From positions 1-32,440 of the forward strand of contig CAKTHW010000008.1 in the NCBI GenBank assembly GCA_934565425.1: a stretch of 32,440 nucleotides of DNA, given 5' to 3'. The position numbers and the translations under genes were made by a program. Below are positions 25,370 to 32,378 of this stretch, piece by piece; the stretch's first letter is position 1, and each line of letters starts with the position of its first letter. The notes under the pieces were generated by a model that made no database searches, was not told the origin of the DNA, and saw only the letters and a list, made by a program, of their open reading frames with translations. The DNA is from an uncultured Oscillospiraceae bacterium (lineage in GTDB: Bacteria; Bacillota; Clostridia; Oscillospirales; Oscillospiraceae).

Positions 25370-26746
25370 TCACTGCTCCGGACTGCCCTCCAGCGCCTTC
25401 TGTCGCCGAAGGTTGTCCACTGCCTCTTTCGGGTCGGACACAAACCAGAGCTGACTGAGCAGGGTCTGGTCATCCACGATCCCCTGCAGGCTGGTGACCA
25501 TATCCACCACTTCCGCCTCATTCACCGGCAGATCCACCGTGAACACCACGTCCACATCCTCTACCCCCACCGGCTTCATCTCACCCATGGTGACCAGCCA
25601 GCGGTTATAGAGCTGGAACCGTTCCTTCAGCCCCTGTTCCATCTGCCGCATCTTGCCCTTGACCAGCAGATCCATGGTCAGCAATTTCAGCTTGAGCGCC
25701 TGTCCAGAGCTATTCCCCGCGAACTTCTCGTCGCTCATGTCCACCGTCAGCGTCATCTTGTGCATCTCCCGCACCAGCGCATCGGCCAGCACCTGCACAC
25801 TCTGCTCGTCAAAGGTCTTCTGAATGTACTCCGCCCGAGCGTCCAAGGGCGCCCCATCCAAAAACTTCTCCCGCGCCAGCTTTTCCTCATCGCCATCCCG
25901 GAGGGTCATGCCAAAAAACACCAGCAGTGCATCAACGAACTTCTTCTTGTCGGTCAAACGACTGCTCATCAAGCCGTTGTAAGCGTCGATGAGACTGGTG
26001 ATCTGTTCAAAATCCCCCTGCCGCTCCCGGTTGTTCCCATAGGCGATGACCGGCACCGCCCCAAAGAAATGCTCCCGGGTCTCGCCCACCTGATGGAAGA
26101 TGGCGTTCTTCAAGCTGTCGCTGCGATAGTCCCGCTCCGTCCGGTCGGTGTACAGTGTCAGCGCATAATAGGGCACCCGCTGGGTGGTCTCCCGCTTCTC
26201 CCAGACCAGCGCGCAGAGCTTGCGATGCTCCACCGTGGTGTCACACACCAAAATCCCGTTCCGCGGGTCGATGGCCGCACTTTTGGGCTGGGGATGAGCG
26301 TCACTGGAGGCATAGCACAGCTCCACCCCTTCCCCCATCACACCCATGCTCCGGCCGATCTCCAAATCCGTCTGGCTGATGTGCTGGCTGTCATAGCATC
26401 GCAGCAGGGGTGCCAAGTCAATGGCGCTCTCTCCCACAGGAAGCCCCTCCTCCTGCCACCCCGGCAGCGCCGCTCCACGGCGGGTCGTGTTGTGGTCATA
26501 CTTGACGGGCTGTCCCAGATAGTACCCCAACGCAATGTCCACCACATACTTGGCGTAGTTGATGTACACCCGTACCTCATCCGTCTCCGGCCGGGGATAG
26601 AGCAGGGCATAGTCCCCGCGATAGTAGCGCTCCAGCCGGGTGTAGCGCCCGTTGGCCTGCTCTGCCTTCTGAATCAGATAGAGCAGTACCGCCGGCTCCA
26701 GCGCCTCCACATCCCCCAGCTCCGCTCGGTCAATGTAACAGATCAA
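25370..26746 (-). CDS. Phage portal protein (SPP1 gp6-like)
   Basis: 458 residues from a TTG with AAAGGAGG 6 bases upstream. Portal features: RYTRLERYYRGDYALLYPRP, YINYAKYVVDIALGYYLGQPVKY (about 60-82), the long central domain with GAVPVIAYGNNRERQGDFEQITSLIDAYNGLMS, and the helical stem/crown region with GNSSGQALKLKLLTMDLL. It forms the dodecameric DNA gate of the head. It is the first gene of the operon; no terminase genes precede it, only a hairpin-rich gene-free block. The C-terminus is complete. Confidence 0.92.
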   Translation of the reverse strand: MICYIDRAELGDVEALEPAVLLYLIQKAEQANGRYTRLERYYRGDYALLYPRPETDEVRVYINYAKYVVDIALGYYLGQPVKYDHNTTRRGAALPGWQEEGLPVGESAIDLAPLLRCYDSQHISQTDLEIGRSMGVMGEGVELCYASSDAHPQPKSAAIDPRNGILVCDTTVEHRKLCALVWEKRETTQRVPYYALTLYTDRTERDYRSDSLKNAIFHQVGETREHFFGAVPVIAYGNNRERQGDFEQITSLIDAYNGLMSSRLTDKKKFVDALLVFFGMTLRDGDEEKLAREKFLDGAPLDARAEYIQKTFDEQSVQVLADALVREMHKMTLTVDMSDEKFAGNSSGQALKLKLLTMDLLVKGKMRQMEQGLKERFQLYNRWLVTMGEMKPVGVEDVDVVFTVDLPVNEAEVVDMVTSLQGIVDDQTLLSQLWFVSDPKEAVDNLRRQKALEGSPEQ

Positions 26747-26813
26747 AAAATCCCTCCTTTTGTGCTATATCCTTCTAAGAATCAAGCCCCGCAGGGCGCA
26801 TTAAGCTTTTTGG

Positions 26814-27031
26814 GTTACCTTTTTCACGAAAAAGGTAACTGGGGTCCAGGGGCAAAGCCCCTGGTCGCTGACCGCAGTCAGCGAAACTCCCCTGTGCTTC
26901 AAAAGCGCAGGAGAGGGTGAATTTTCAGCTTTGCTGAAAAGAGGGAGAACCCTCGCCGGGGGTTCTCCCTTATAGTAGAACATTACAATAGAAGAACCAC
27001 ACAACGCCTATCTCTGCGTTGCGTGGTTCTT
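26814..27031. repeat. Block of seven consecutive hairpins (gene-free)
   Basis: Six perfect or near-perfect stem-loops and one imperfect one lie in 218 bases: GTTACCTTTTT/AAAAAGGTAAC (26814-26839), CCAGGGGC/GCCCCTGG (26846-26864), CGCTGAC/GTCAGCG (26866-26883), an imperfect one near 26888-26914, TTTTCAGC/GCTGAAAA (26922-26940), GGGAGAACCC/GGGTTCTCCC (26943-26969), and a 15-bp stem with one mismatch (26992-27031). The stretch 26747-27181 has no gene. The first pieces resemble an intergenic repeat I recall from Oscillospiraceae genomes, but that needs a search. Confidence 0.7.
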
Positions 27032-27044
27032 TCGATTTACCCTA

Positions 27045-27108
27045 CCAGTCCGCCAATCCCTCAGTCGCCTTGCGGCGACAGCTCCTTTTGCACAAGTGAG
27101 CCTGGGGT
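27045..27108 (+). repeat. Decayed REP/MITE-like repeat
   Basis: The string CCCTCAGTCGCC, loop, GGCGACAGCTCC, then GAGCC at 27098-27102 follows the layout CCCTCAGTC-hairpin-GACAGCTCC-hairpin-GAGCC. I recognise this as a common short repeat in gut Clostridia. The second hairpin here is degraded. The GTCGCC/GGCGAC stem is at 27064-27079. Confidence 0.45.
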
Positions 27109-27181
27109 GGTACTATTTTTCAGGTGCTGCCACCGTCTTGGGTGGGGCGCCGAGACTTCCTATCGATTGGAGGAACACATC

Positions 27182-27607
27182 ATGATCCGTGCTTATCACC
27201 CGCAAGACCTGGACACCGTCCTGTCCATCTGGCTCCAGGGGAATCTGGACGCCCATCCCTTCGTCTCCGCTGACTACTGGCGGCGGAACTACCCTTTGAC
27301 GGCACAGCTGCTGCCGCAGGCAGAGGTGTACGTGGCGGAAGTGCACGGCCAGGTGGTGGGGTTTATCGGGCTGATGGAGGAGTGGGTGGCAGGGGTGTTC
27401 GTCGCCCGGGCGCATCGGGGTGCTGGGTTGGGCAGTGCGCTGCTCCGGAAGGCACAGGAGAGACGGGACAGGCTGTGCCTGTCCGTCTATCAGGAGAACC
27501 CGTCCGCTTTGCACCTCTATCTGCGGCATCAGTTCGCCATCACCGCAGCGGAAAGAGACCCGGAGACCGGAGCGTGGGCGTATCAGATGGATTGGAGCCG
27601 AGGGTGA
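27182..27607 (+). CDS. GNAT family N-acetyltransferase
   Basis: 141 residues from an ATG (MIRAYHPQDLDTV) with GGAGGAAC upstream; the longer open frame to 27023 runs through the repeat and is rejected. GNAT features are an N-terminal substrate-binding part (SIWLQGNLDAHPFV), strand VYVAEVHGQVVGFIGL, the acetyl-CoA pyrophosphate-binding loop ARAHRGAGLGSALL (about 84-97; R/Q-x-x-G-x-G/A type), and a C-terminal NPSALHLYLRHQF. It transfers an acetyl group from acetyl-CoA to an unknown amine. It resembles the PhnO/YjaB-like small GNATs (wall or peptide modifiers), but the substrate cannot be read from sequence. Confidence 0.9.
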   Translation: MIRAYHPQDLDTVLSIWLQGNLDAHPFVSADYWRRNYPLTAQLLPQAEVYVAEVHGQVVGFIGLMEEWVAGVFVARAHRGAGLGSALLRKAQERRDRLCLSVYQENPSALHLYLRHQFAITAAERDPETGAWAYQMDWSRG

Positions 27608-27615
27608 ACAAAAAG

Positions 27616-27648
27616 AAAAAGCATCCGATGGTTCGGATGCTTTTTGCT
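27616..27648. terminator. Bidirectional terminator between convergent genes
   Basis: AAAAAGCATCCGA (27616-27628) and TCGGATGCTTTTT (27633-27645) form a 13-bp perfect stem with a 4-base loop. Confidence 0.92.
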
Positions 27649-27668
27649 TGCGTTGGTTCAGGCTTGTC

Positions 27669-28205
27669 TTACAGCAGCTTGCCCAGGTTGTAGGCGTCCC
27701 GCAGGACGGTGCGGTTGCTGATCTCGCCGGCTGCCCAGACGTTGGTGGCGCAGATGATGCCCTTGTTCTCAAAGCCCATGCACTCGGCCAGCTTGCGGAA
27801 CATGATCTTGGCAGACTCTGCCACGTTCTCATCCGCCGCGCAGGTCAGGAGCATGGCGCCGGTCTCCAGGTGCATCTGCTCGTAGCGGGAGTAGAGGCGG
27901 TCGATGACCAGCTTCAACTGGGCGCAGCAGTCGAAGAAGTAGATGGGCGAGGCCAGGACCAGGGAATCCGCCTGTTCCATGGCTTCCCAGATCTTTTCCA
28001 TGTCGTCCTGGAATACACACACGCCTTCGCTCTTCTCATGACAGTACTCGCAGGCAATGCAGGGGGAGATCTTCATCTTGCTGACGTGGAGTTGGATGAC
28101 CTTGTTGCCAGCGGATGTGACGCCCGATGCCAGAGAATCACAGAGCTGGTCGCTGTTGCCGCCGATGCGGGGGCTGGAAGAGAGGATTAAAACGGTACGG
28201 CTCAT
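27669..28205 (-). CDS. Flavodoxin-like NAD(P)H-dependent FMN reductase / iron-sulfur flavoprotein
   Basis: 178 residues from an ATG with GGAGG 6 bases upstream. The N-terminal SSSPRIGGNSDQL (about 8-20) is the FMN phosphate-binding loop of the NADPH-dependent FMN reductase family. A CIACEYC motif (about 51-57) and ASPIYFFDCCAQLKLVIDRL (about 88-107) follow, which place it with the multimeric flavodoxin WrbA/iron-sulfur flavoprotein-like group common in anaerobes. Likely a cytoplasmic reductase; the electron acceptor is unknown. It is divergent from the nitroreductase gene 313 bases away. Confidence 0.9.
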   Translation of the reverse strand: MSRTVLILSSSPRIGGNSDQLCDSLASGVTSAGNKVIQLHVSKMKISPCIACEYCHEKSEGVCVFQDDMEKIWEAMEQADSLVLASPIYFFDCCAQLKLVIDRLYSRYEQMHLETGAMLLTCAADENVAESAKIMFRKLAECMGFENKGIICATNVWAAGEISNRTVLRDAYNLGKLL

Positions 28206-28434
28206 AAGGGCACCTCCATACAAATAGAATCGAAATATCAGAAAATCAGCAGGTCACGGGGAAAACCCGTAACCCATCATCATTAAATTCCATCTTATTA
28301 TAATGCCTAAACACTGGTGGAAGTCAATAGGCACTTTCCCTCCGTCTGCATTTTTGGAGAAATGAACAAGGGAAGTGGGGAAAAGACAGCACTGTGCCGG
28401 AAAAAAAGAACGAGGGGAAATGGGGGAAAATAGG

Positions 28435-28463
28435 TTGACTTTTTGGACGGGAATGGCTATATT
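28435..28463 (+). promoter_or_regulatory. Predicted promoter of the nitroreductase gene
   Basis: TTGACT (28435-28440), 17-base spacer, TATATT (28458-28463), 56 bases before the start. The rest of 28206-28434 has no gene; no clear promoter for the divergent flavoprotein gene was found. Confidence 0.7.
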
Positions 28464-28518
28464 GAGCGTAGAGATTTTTCCCGAATGATCCAGTGGACGT
28501 AAGAAAGGAATGAACGAT

Positions 28519-29061
28519 ATGGAAGCATTACAGTGCATCAAGACCCGCCGCAGTGTGCGGAAATATTCTGACCAGCCGGTGACCAGAGAAGTCCTGGACG
28601 CCATCTTTGACGCCGTCACCTACGCCCCCTCTTGGAAGAACACCCAGTCCGTCCGCTACACCGTGGTGGAGAGCGCCGAGCTGAAGGCAAAGATCGCTGA
28701 CGAGGCCGTTCTGGGGTTCGCGCTGAACCAGAAGACCATCTCTCGCTGCCCCGTCCTGCTCATCCAGAGCACCATCAACAGCATCTCCGGCCACAGCCCC
28801 GACGGCAGTGTGGACACCTCCAAGGGTGATACCTGGGCCATGTATGACGCGGGCATCTCCGCACAGACCCTGTGCCTGGCAGCCAAGGACATGGGCTTGG
28901 GCACTGTCATCATGGGCGTCTTCGATGAAGACATCCTGGCAAAGCTCATCGACCTGCCCGAAGGCCAGACTGTCACTGGCATGATCGCCATCGGCTATCC
29001 CGCAGGGGACAACAAGATGCCGCCGCGGAAGCCTGCTTCTGATATCGTCACTTATCTGTAA
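28519..29061 (+). CDS. Nitroreductase family protein
   Basis: 180 residues. The ATG at 28519 lies 9 bases after AAAGGA; the earlier ATG at 28510 touches that site and is unlikely. FMN-binding motifs of the nitroreductase fold: CIKTRRSVRKYSDQPV (about 6-21), APSWKNTQS (about 37-45), and the C-terminal LGTVIMGVFD ... MIAIGYPAG. It probably reduces nitro or quinone-type compounds using NAD(P)H and FMN; the physiological substrate is unknown. It is monocistronic. Confidence 0.93.
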   Translation: MEALQCIKTRRSVRKYSDQPVTREVLDAIFDAVTYAPSWKNTQSVRYTVVESAELKAKIADEAVLGFALNQKTISRCPVLLIQSTINSISGHSPDGSVDTSKGDTWAMYDAGISAQTLCLAAKDMGLGTVIMGVFDEDILAKLIDLPEGQTVTGMIAIGYPAGDNKMPPRKPASDIVTYL

Positions 29062-29077
29062 TATCAGACCATCACAG

Positions 29078-29108
29078 CCACTCAGGGCATTACCCTGGGT
29101 GGTTTTTT
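29078..29108 (+). terminator. Terminator of the nitroreductase gene
   Basis: CCACTCAGGG (29078-29087) pairs with CCCTGGGTGG (29093-29102) with one mismatch, followed by TTTTTT. Confidence 0.85.
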
Positions 29109-29226
29109 CATATTCTCGAAAAATTTAAAAATTTCTTCGTGCAATGCCACCGCTTTCCTGGTAAACTGCTATCAGAACCGAACGCTCCTGTTGGGGCGGA
29201 ATCTGACCAGATAAGAGGGAAAGAAC

Positions 29227-30576
29227 GTGAAGATACGAACCATCCTTGCCATCTGGGCGGCCAAGGCTGCTCGGCTGGCCTGCAAATTGAAGGGTACCCA
29301 TGGGGAGACCTTCCCTGGCCGCGTGGCGCTGAAGATTGATCCGGCCATCATCCGCCACCTCATTGGCGGCATCCACAAGCACACCTTCGTGGTCTGCGGC
29401 ACCAACGGCAAGACCACCACCAACAATCTCCTCTGCGCCGCCCTGGAACGGGAGGGACACACGGTGGTGTGCAACCACACCGGCTCCAATATGCTCCCCG
29501 GCGTGGCCACCGCCTTGGCGCTGGCGGCCAACTGGGTGGGGAAATTCGATGCGGAATACGCCTGTCTGGAGGTGGACGAGGCGTCCGCCCGACGGGTGCT
29601 GAAATTCTTCCAGCCGGACACCATGGTGCTGACCAACCTGTTCCGCGATCAGCTGGATCGCTACGGCGAGCTGGACATCACCATGGACTTGCTCCAGCAG
29701 GGCATCGAGCTGGCGCCCAACATGACCTTGGTGGTCAACGCCGATGACGCTCTGGCCGCCTCCTTGGCCGTCCACAGCGGACACCCCTATGTGACCTACG
29801 GCGTGGAGGAACAGGTCTTTGACAAGCCGGACAACCATGAGATTCGGGAGGGCACCTTCTGCAAGCAGTGCGGCACCCGGCTCCACTACGACTTCTACCA
29901 TTACAGCCAGCTGGGCAGCTATCACTGCCCCAACTGTGGGTTCACCCGACCCAAGATCGACTTCAACGGCTCCCAGGTGGAGATGAAGAACGGGCTGTCT
30001 TTTGCCATCAATGGGCAGGCGGTGACCTCTGGTTTCCGGGGTTTTTATAACATTTACAACATTTTGGCGGTCTACGCCGCCGCTGCCAGTGCGGACATCC
30101 CGCTGCCCCATTTCCAGGAGGTGCTGACCAGCTTCCAGACCGAAAACGGCCGGAACGAGCGATTCATCATCGACGGCTGTCCGGTGTTCCTGAGCCTGGC
30201 CAAGAACCCTACCGGCTTCAACCAGAACCTGTCGGTGGTCTTTGAGGATGACAGGGAAAAAGATCTCATCATCGCCATCAACGACAACGCCCAGGACGGG
30301 GCGGACGTGTCCTGGCTGTGGGACGTGGACTTTGACCGGCTGGCGGCGAAACAAATTCGTTCCATCACGGCCAGCGGCATCCGGGCCCAGGATATGCGCC
30401 TGCGGCTGAAGTACACGGACATCCCCTCCATGCTGGAGGAGAACATCAAGACGGCCATCGAAAAGCGCCTCCAGGACGGCTGCGGGAACCTGTATGTGCT
30501 GGTGAACTACACCGCTCTTGACCCCACCCGTCGGGCGCTGATGCAGATGGCGGAGCAGAAGGAGGGAGAGGCATGA
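29227..30576 (+). CDS. murT: Lipid II isoglutaminyl synthase, Mur ligase-like subunit MurT
   Basis: 449 residues with a GTG start behind GAGGGAAAG. MurT activates the D-Glu carboxylate of the lipid II stem peptide with ATP; ammonia from GatD then makes D-isoglutamine. Seen here: the Mur ligase P-loop GTNGKTTT (58-65), the VDEAS segment (116-120), NLFRDQLDRYGEL (137-149), the four-Cys zinc ribbon (C212, C215, C234, C237) that is the hallmark of MurT within the Mur central domain, and the C-terminal DUF1727 domain. The stop overlaps the gatD start by 4 bases (ATGA), so the two subunits are translationally coupled. No promoter stands out in 29109-29226. Confidence 0.96.
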   Translation: MKIRTILAIWAAKAARLACKLKGTHGETFPGRVALKIDPAIIRHLIGGIHKHTFVVCGTNGKTTTNNLLCAALEREGHTVVCNHTGSNMLPGVATALALAANWVGKFDAEYACLEVDEASARRVLKFFQPDTMVLTNLFRDQLDRYGELDITMDLLQQGIELAPNMTLVVNADDALAASLAVHSGHPYVTYGVEEQVFDKPDNHEIREGTFCKQCGTRLHYDFYHYSQLGSYHCPNCGFTRPKIDFNGSQVEMKNGLSFAINGQAVTSGFRGFYNIYNILAVYAAAASADIPLPHFQEVLTSFQTENGRNERFIIDGCPVFLSLAKNPTGFNQNLSVVFEDDREKDLIIAINDNAQDGADVSWLWDVDFDRLAAKQIRSITASGIRAQDMRLRLKYTDIPSMLEENIKTAIEKRLQDGCGNLYVLVNYTALDPTRRALMQMAEQKEGEA

Positions 30577-31301
30577 AACTGACCATCGGACATCTGTACC
30601 CGGATCTGCTGAACCTGTACGGCGACCGGGGGAACATTCAGTGTTTGCGGAAGCGGCTGGAATGGCGCGACATGGAGGCGGAAGTGCGGGAGTTCATGCT
30701 GGAGGACCACATCCCCTTCCAGGAGCTGGACATCGTGCTGCTGGGCGGCGGCTCCGACCGAGAGCAGATGATCGTCTGCCAGAAATTGCAGTCCATTCAG
30801 AAGGATTTCAAAGCCTACGTGGAGGACGGCGGCACGGTCATCGCCGTGTGCGGCGGCTATCAGCTGCTGGGTCACTACTATGACACCGACCAGGGGCGGA
30901 TGGAAGGTCTGTCGCTGGTGGACTTGTACACGGAACAGGGCAGTCCTCGGCTCATCTCCAATGTGGTGCTGGACAGTCCGGAGCTGGACACCCCCATCGT
31001 GGGCTTTGAGAACCACGGCGGGCGGACGTATATCAACGACAACCAGCCCTTGGGGAAGGTGCTGTTCGGCTACGGCAACAACGGGCAAGACGGCCACGAA
31101 GGGGTGCGCTACAAGAATGTGGTGGGCACCTATCTCCACGGGCCGCTGCTGCCCAAGAACCCCCAGGTCTGCGACCTGCTCCTGCGGCAGGCGCTGGAGC
31201 GGAAGTGCGGCGACGGGTCGCTGGCACCGCTGCCTGACGTGGAGGAGCGGGAGGCCAACGAGTATATCGTGAAGCGCTTTGTGAAAAAGTTGGCGAACTG
31301 A
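30573..31301 (+). CDS. gatD: Lipid II isoglutaminyl synthase, glutamine amidotransferase subunit GatD
   Basis: 242 residues, the usual GatD length. A class I-like (CobB/CobQ) glutaminase that releases ammonia for MurT. The nucleophile is in AVCGGYQLLG (C93) and the catalytic His in TYLHGPLLPKNP (H189), the same positions as in characterised GatD. The oxyanion-region loop GGGSDREQ is present. Overlap with murT is 4 bases. The product amidates peptidoglycan precursors, which in other Gram-positives affects cross-linking and lysozyme sensitivity. Confidence 0.96.
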   Translation: MKLTIGHLYPDLLNLYGDRGNIQCLRKRLEWRDMEAEVREFMLEDHIPFQELDIVLLGGGSDREQMIVCQKLQSIQKDFKAYVEDGGTVIAVCGGYQLLGHYYDTDQGRMEGLSLVDLYTEQGSPRLISNVVLDSPELDTPIVGFENHGGRTYINDNQPLGKVLFGYGNNGQDGHEGVRYKNVVGTYLHGPLLPKNPQVCDLLLRQALERKCGDGSLAPLPDVEEREANEYIVKRFVKKLAN

Positions 31302-31320
31302 CGAAAATGAGTCAAAATGA

Positions 31321-31355
31321 GACGGCAGAACGAAAAGGTTCTGCCGTCTTTTTTT
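31321..31355 (+). terminator. murT-gatD terminator
   Basis: GACGGCAGAAC (31321-31331) and GTTCTGCCGTC (31338-31348) form a perfect 11-bp stem followed by seven T. Confidence 0.95.
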
Positions 31356-31440
31356 GCAGAAATGCAGGATATATAGTTTGTTATTGCAAAATGATGCTGT
31401 TTTTATGAAAAAGTCCCATAGGAAAGTTGTTTCTGGTGCA

Positions 31441-31469
31441 TTGACAAGTGGGTGCGCAAGTGCTACAAT
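31441..31469 (+). promoter_or_regulatory. Consensus promoter of the 47-aa peptide unit
   Basis: Perfect TTGACA (31441-31446), 17-base spacer, TACAAT (31464-31469), preceded by an AT-rich tract. Confidence 0.82.
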
Positions 31470-31475
31470 TCTACT

Positions 31476-31694
31476 ATAGTCAGTTGAAAAGAGCTGACAA
31501 ACCGTAAAAGTGCTGAAAAACAGCGGCGCGGATTTGTAGAAAAGAGCAAAACATGGATGTGTGTTCCGGTGAAGGACAAAATACGTGATTTGCTGTGATT
31601 TGCAAGAAATAGAGAGTGGGTTTCAAAATAGGGACGCGGCTGTGATTCGGCGAAGTGAACAAACCAAATGATAGATCAGTAAGGAGAGATTACA
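31476..31694 (+). other. Long untranslated leader of unknown type
   Basis: About 219 bases lie between the predicted transcript start and the small ORF. No known riboswitch or T-box core was recognised. It contains AGAGCTG (31490-31496) and AGTGCTGAAAA (31509-31519), which recur in the same order after the promoter at 32350. It ends with AAGGAGAG before the ATG. Possible cis-regulatory RNA. Confidence 0.5.
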
Positions 31695-31838
31695 ATGTTG
31701 CACGCAGGTATTTTGATGTCAGTTATGTTGCCGGGTATGGTCATCGTCGGTCAGATCGGTCTGTTGATCACCGAGCTGATGGAAGAGCGGATGCACGCCA
31801 GAGAGATGGCGGTGGTGAAAGTGAAAGCCCACGCGTGA
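31695..31838 (+). CDS. 47-residue membrane peptide
   Basis: ATG at 31695 with AAGGAG 8-9 bases upstream; TGA at 31836-31838. The product MLHAGILMSVMLPGMVIVGQ continues with IGLLITELMEE and ends KVKAHA. A single hydrophobic helix (about 4-26), very rich in Met/Ile/Val/Leu, is followed by a short charged amphipathic tail. The ORF sits between a consensus promoter and a good terminator, so it is likely real despite its size. No toxin, bacteriocin or leader peptide family is recognised; a small regulatory membrane protein or a type I toxin-like peptide are possibilities. Confidence 0.7.
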   Translation: MLHAGILMSVMLPGMVIVGQIGLLITELMEERMHAREMAVVKVKAHA

Positions 31839-31888
31839 GGTGCGGGCAGATTTGGAGGATGCCAAATTGAATATGGAACGTAGTCAAT

Positions 31889-31935
31889 GAAAGCGATGGG
31901 GATTTCACATGAGGTTCTCATCGCTTTCTATTTTT
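31889..31935 (+). terminator. Terminator of the 47-aa peptide unit
   Basis: GAAAGCGATG (31889-31898) and CATCGCTTTC (31919-31928) are perfectly complementary with a 20-base loop, followed by TATTTTT. Confidence 0.88.
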
Positions 31936-31951
31936 GAAGTGGCCTTTGGAA

Positions 31952-32037
31952 GGGACTGCCTCGTGGTCGTTTCTTGTAAGGCAGTTCCGTCAGGACAAGG
32001 TAGATGTGGGGAACGCCGGTGATCCGGCGTTTCTTTT
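31952..32037 (+). other. Structured stretch: hairpin followed by a terminator-like hairpin
   Basis: GGGACTGCCT (31952-31961) pairs with AGGCAGTTCC (31979-31988). Then AACGCCGG (32012-32019) pairs with CCGGCGTT (32024-32031), with loop TGAT and a T-run (TTTCTTTTTT). No ORF fits. It may be a second terminator for read-through or the end of a small RNA. The stretch 32041-32349 has no gene I can support. Confidence 0.5.
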
Positions 32038-32349
32038 TTGTAGGCGGGTAAAAAAATTTTCGCTATCGCTATCTGTTTTTTCGCTATCTCTCTCTCAGGG
32101 GGGATGGATGATTTTGGGTGATGTCCCCGGTGGGACTGCCTTTTGTGGGGTGGGTGTGCGCGGAAAGCAACGGATGGAAAATGTTTTGTGAAAGTGTTGT
32201 CAAAGTGACGAAAATGATTTGTGAAATGACGGATGTAAATCCGGAAACTGGAGGATTCGCGGCGTGATTTTGCAGGATTGCGATTTTTATCATGCAAGGC
32301 ATATTAGTTTTCATAGAAAAAACATATGAAAAAGTTCTTTACTTTTCTA

Positions 32350-32378
32350 TTGACAACCGGGAAAAAAGGTGCTAGAAT
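32350..32378 (+). promoter_or_regulatory. Consensus promoter of a second, window-truncated unit
   Basis: TTGACA (32350-32355), 17-base spacer, TAGAAT (32373-32378). The downstream leader (32384 to the window end) carries AGAGCTG (32397-32403) and AGTGCTGAAAA (32428-32438), as in the unit at 31441. Confidence 0.75.

Larger units (their letters stand above)
17188..26746 (-). mobile_element. Siphophage-type head and tail gene block (defective prophage or domesticated particle operon)
   Basis: Thirteen minus-strand genes with spacings from short overlaps to about 80 bases run in the classic order: portal, scaffold, capsid, connectors, major tail protein, tail chaperone with frameshift extension, tape measure, tail-tip proteins, small membrane protein. 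There are no sheath or baseplate-spike genes, so a flexible non-contractile tail is expected. All frames are open. No terminase, head protease, endolysin, integrase, repressor, replication gene or att repeat is seen here. The base composition is similar to the host genes. Confidence 0.9.

Noticed and set aside
24881-26920. 679-codon plus-strand frame opposite portal and scaffold genes
   Set aside because: It spans two phage genes on the other strand, has no ribosome binding site and is rich in His/Arg/Leu shadow codons.
31476-31694. Known riboswitch, T-box or 6S RNA in the long leader
   Set aside because: I looked for T-box core, SAM, c-di-GMP, ykkC and similar conserved cores and did not recognise any; left as an unknown leader.
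32108-32191. Short ORF (about 27 codons) after GGGGGG at 32098-32104
   Set aside because: Spacing is poor, there is no promoter or terminator of its own, and the peptide has no recognisable pattern.
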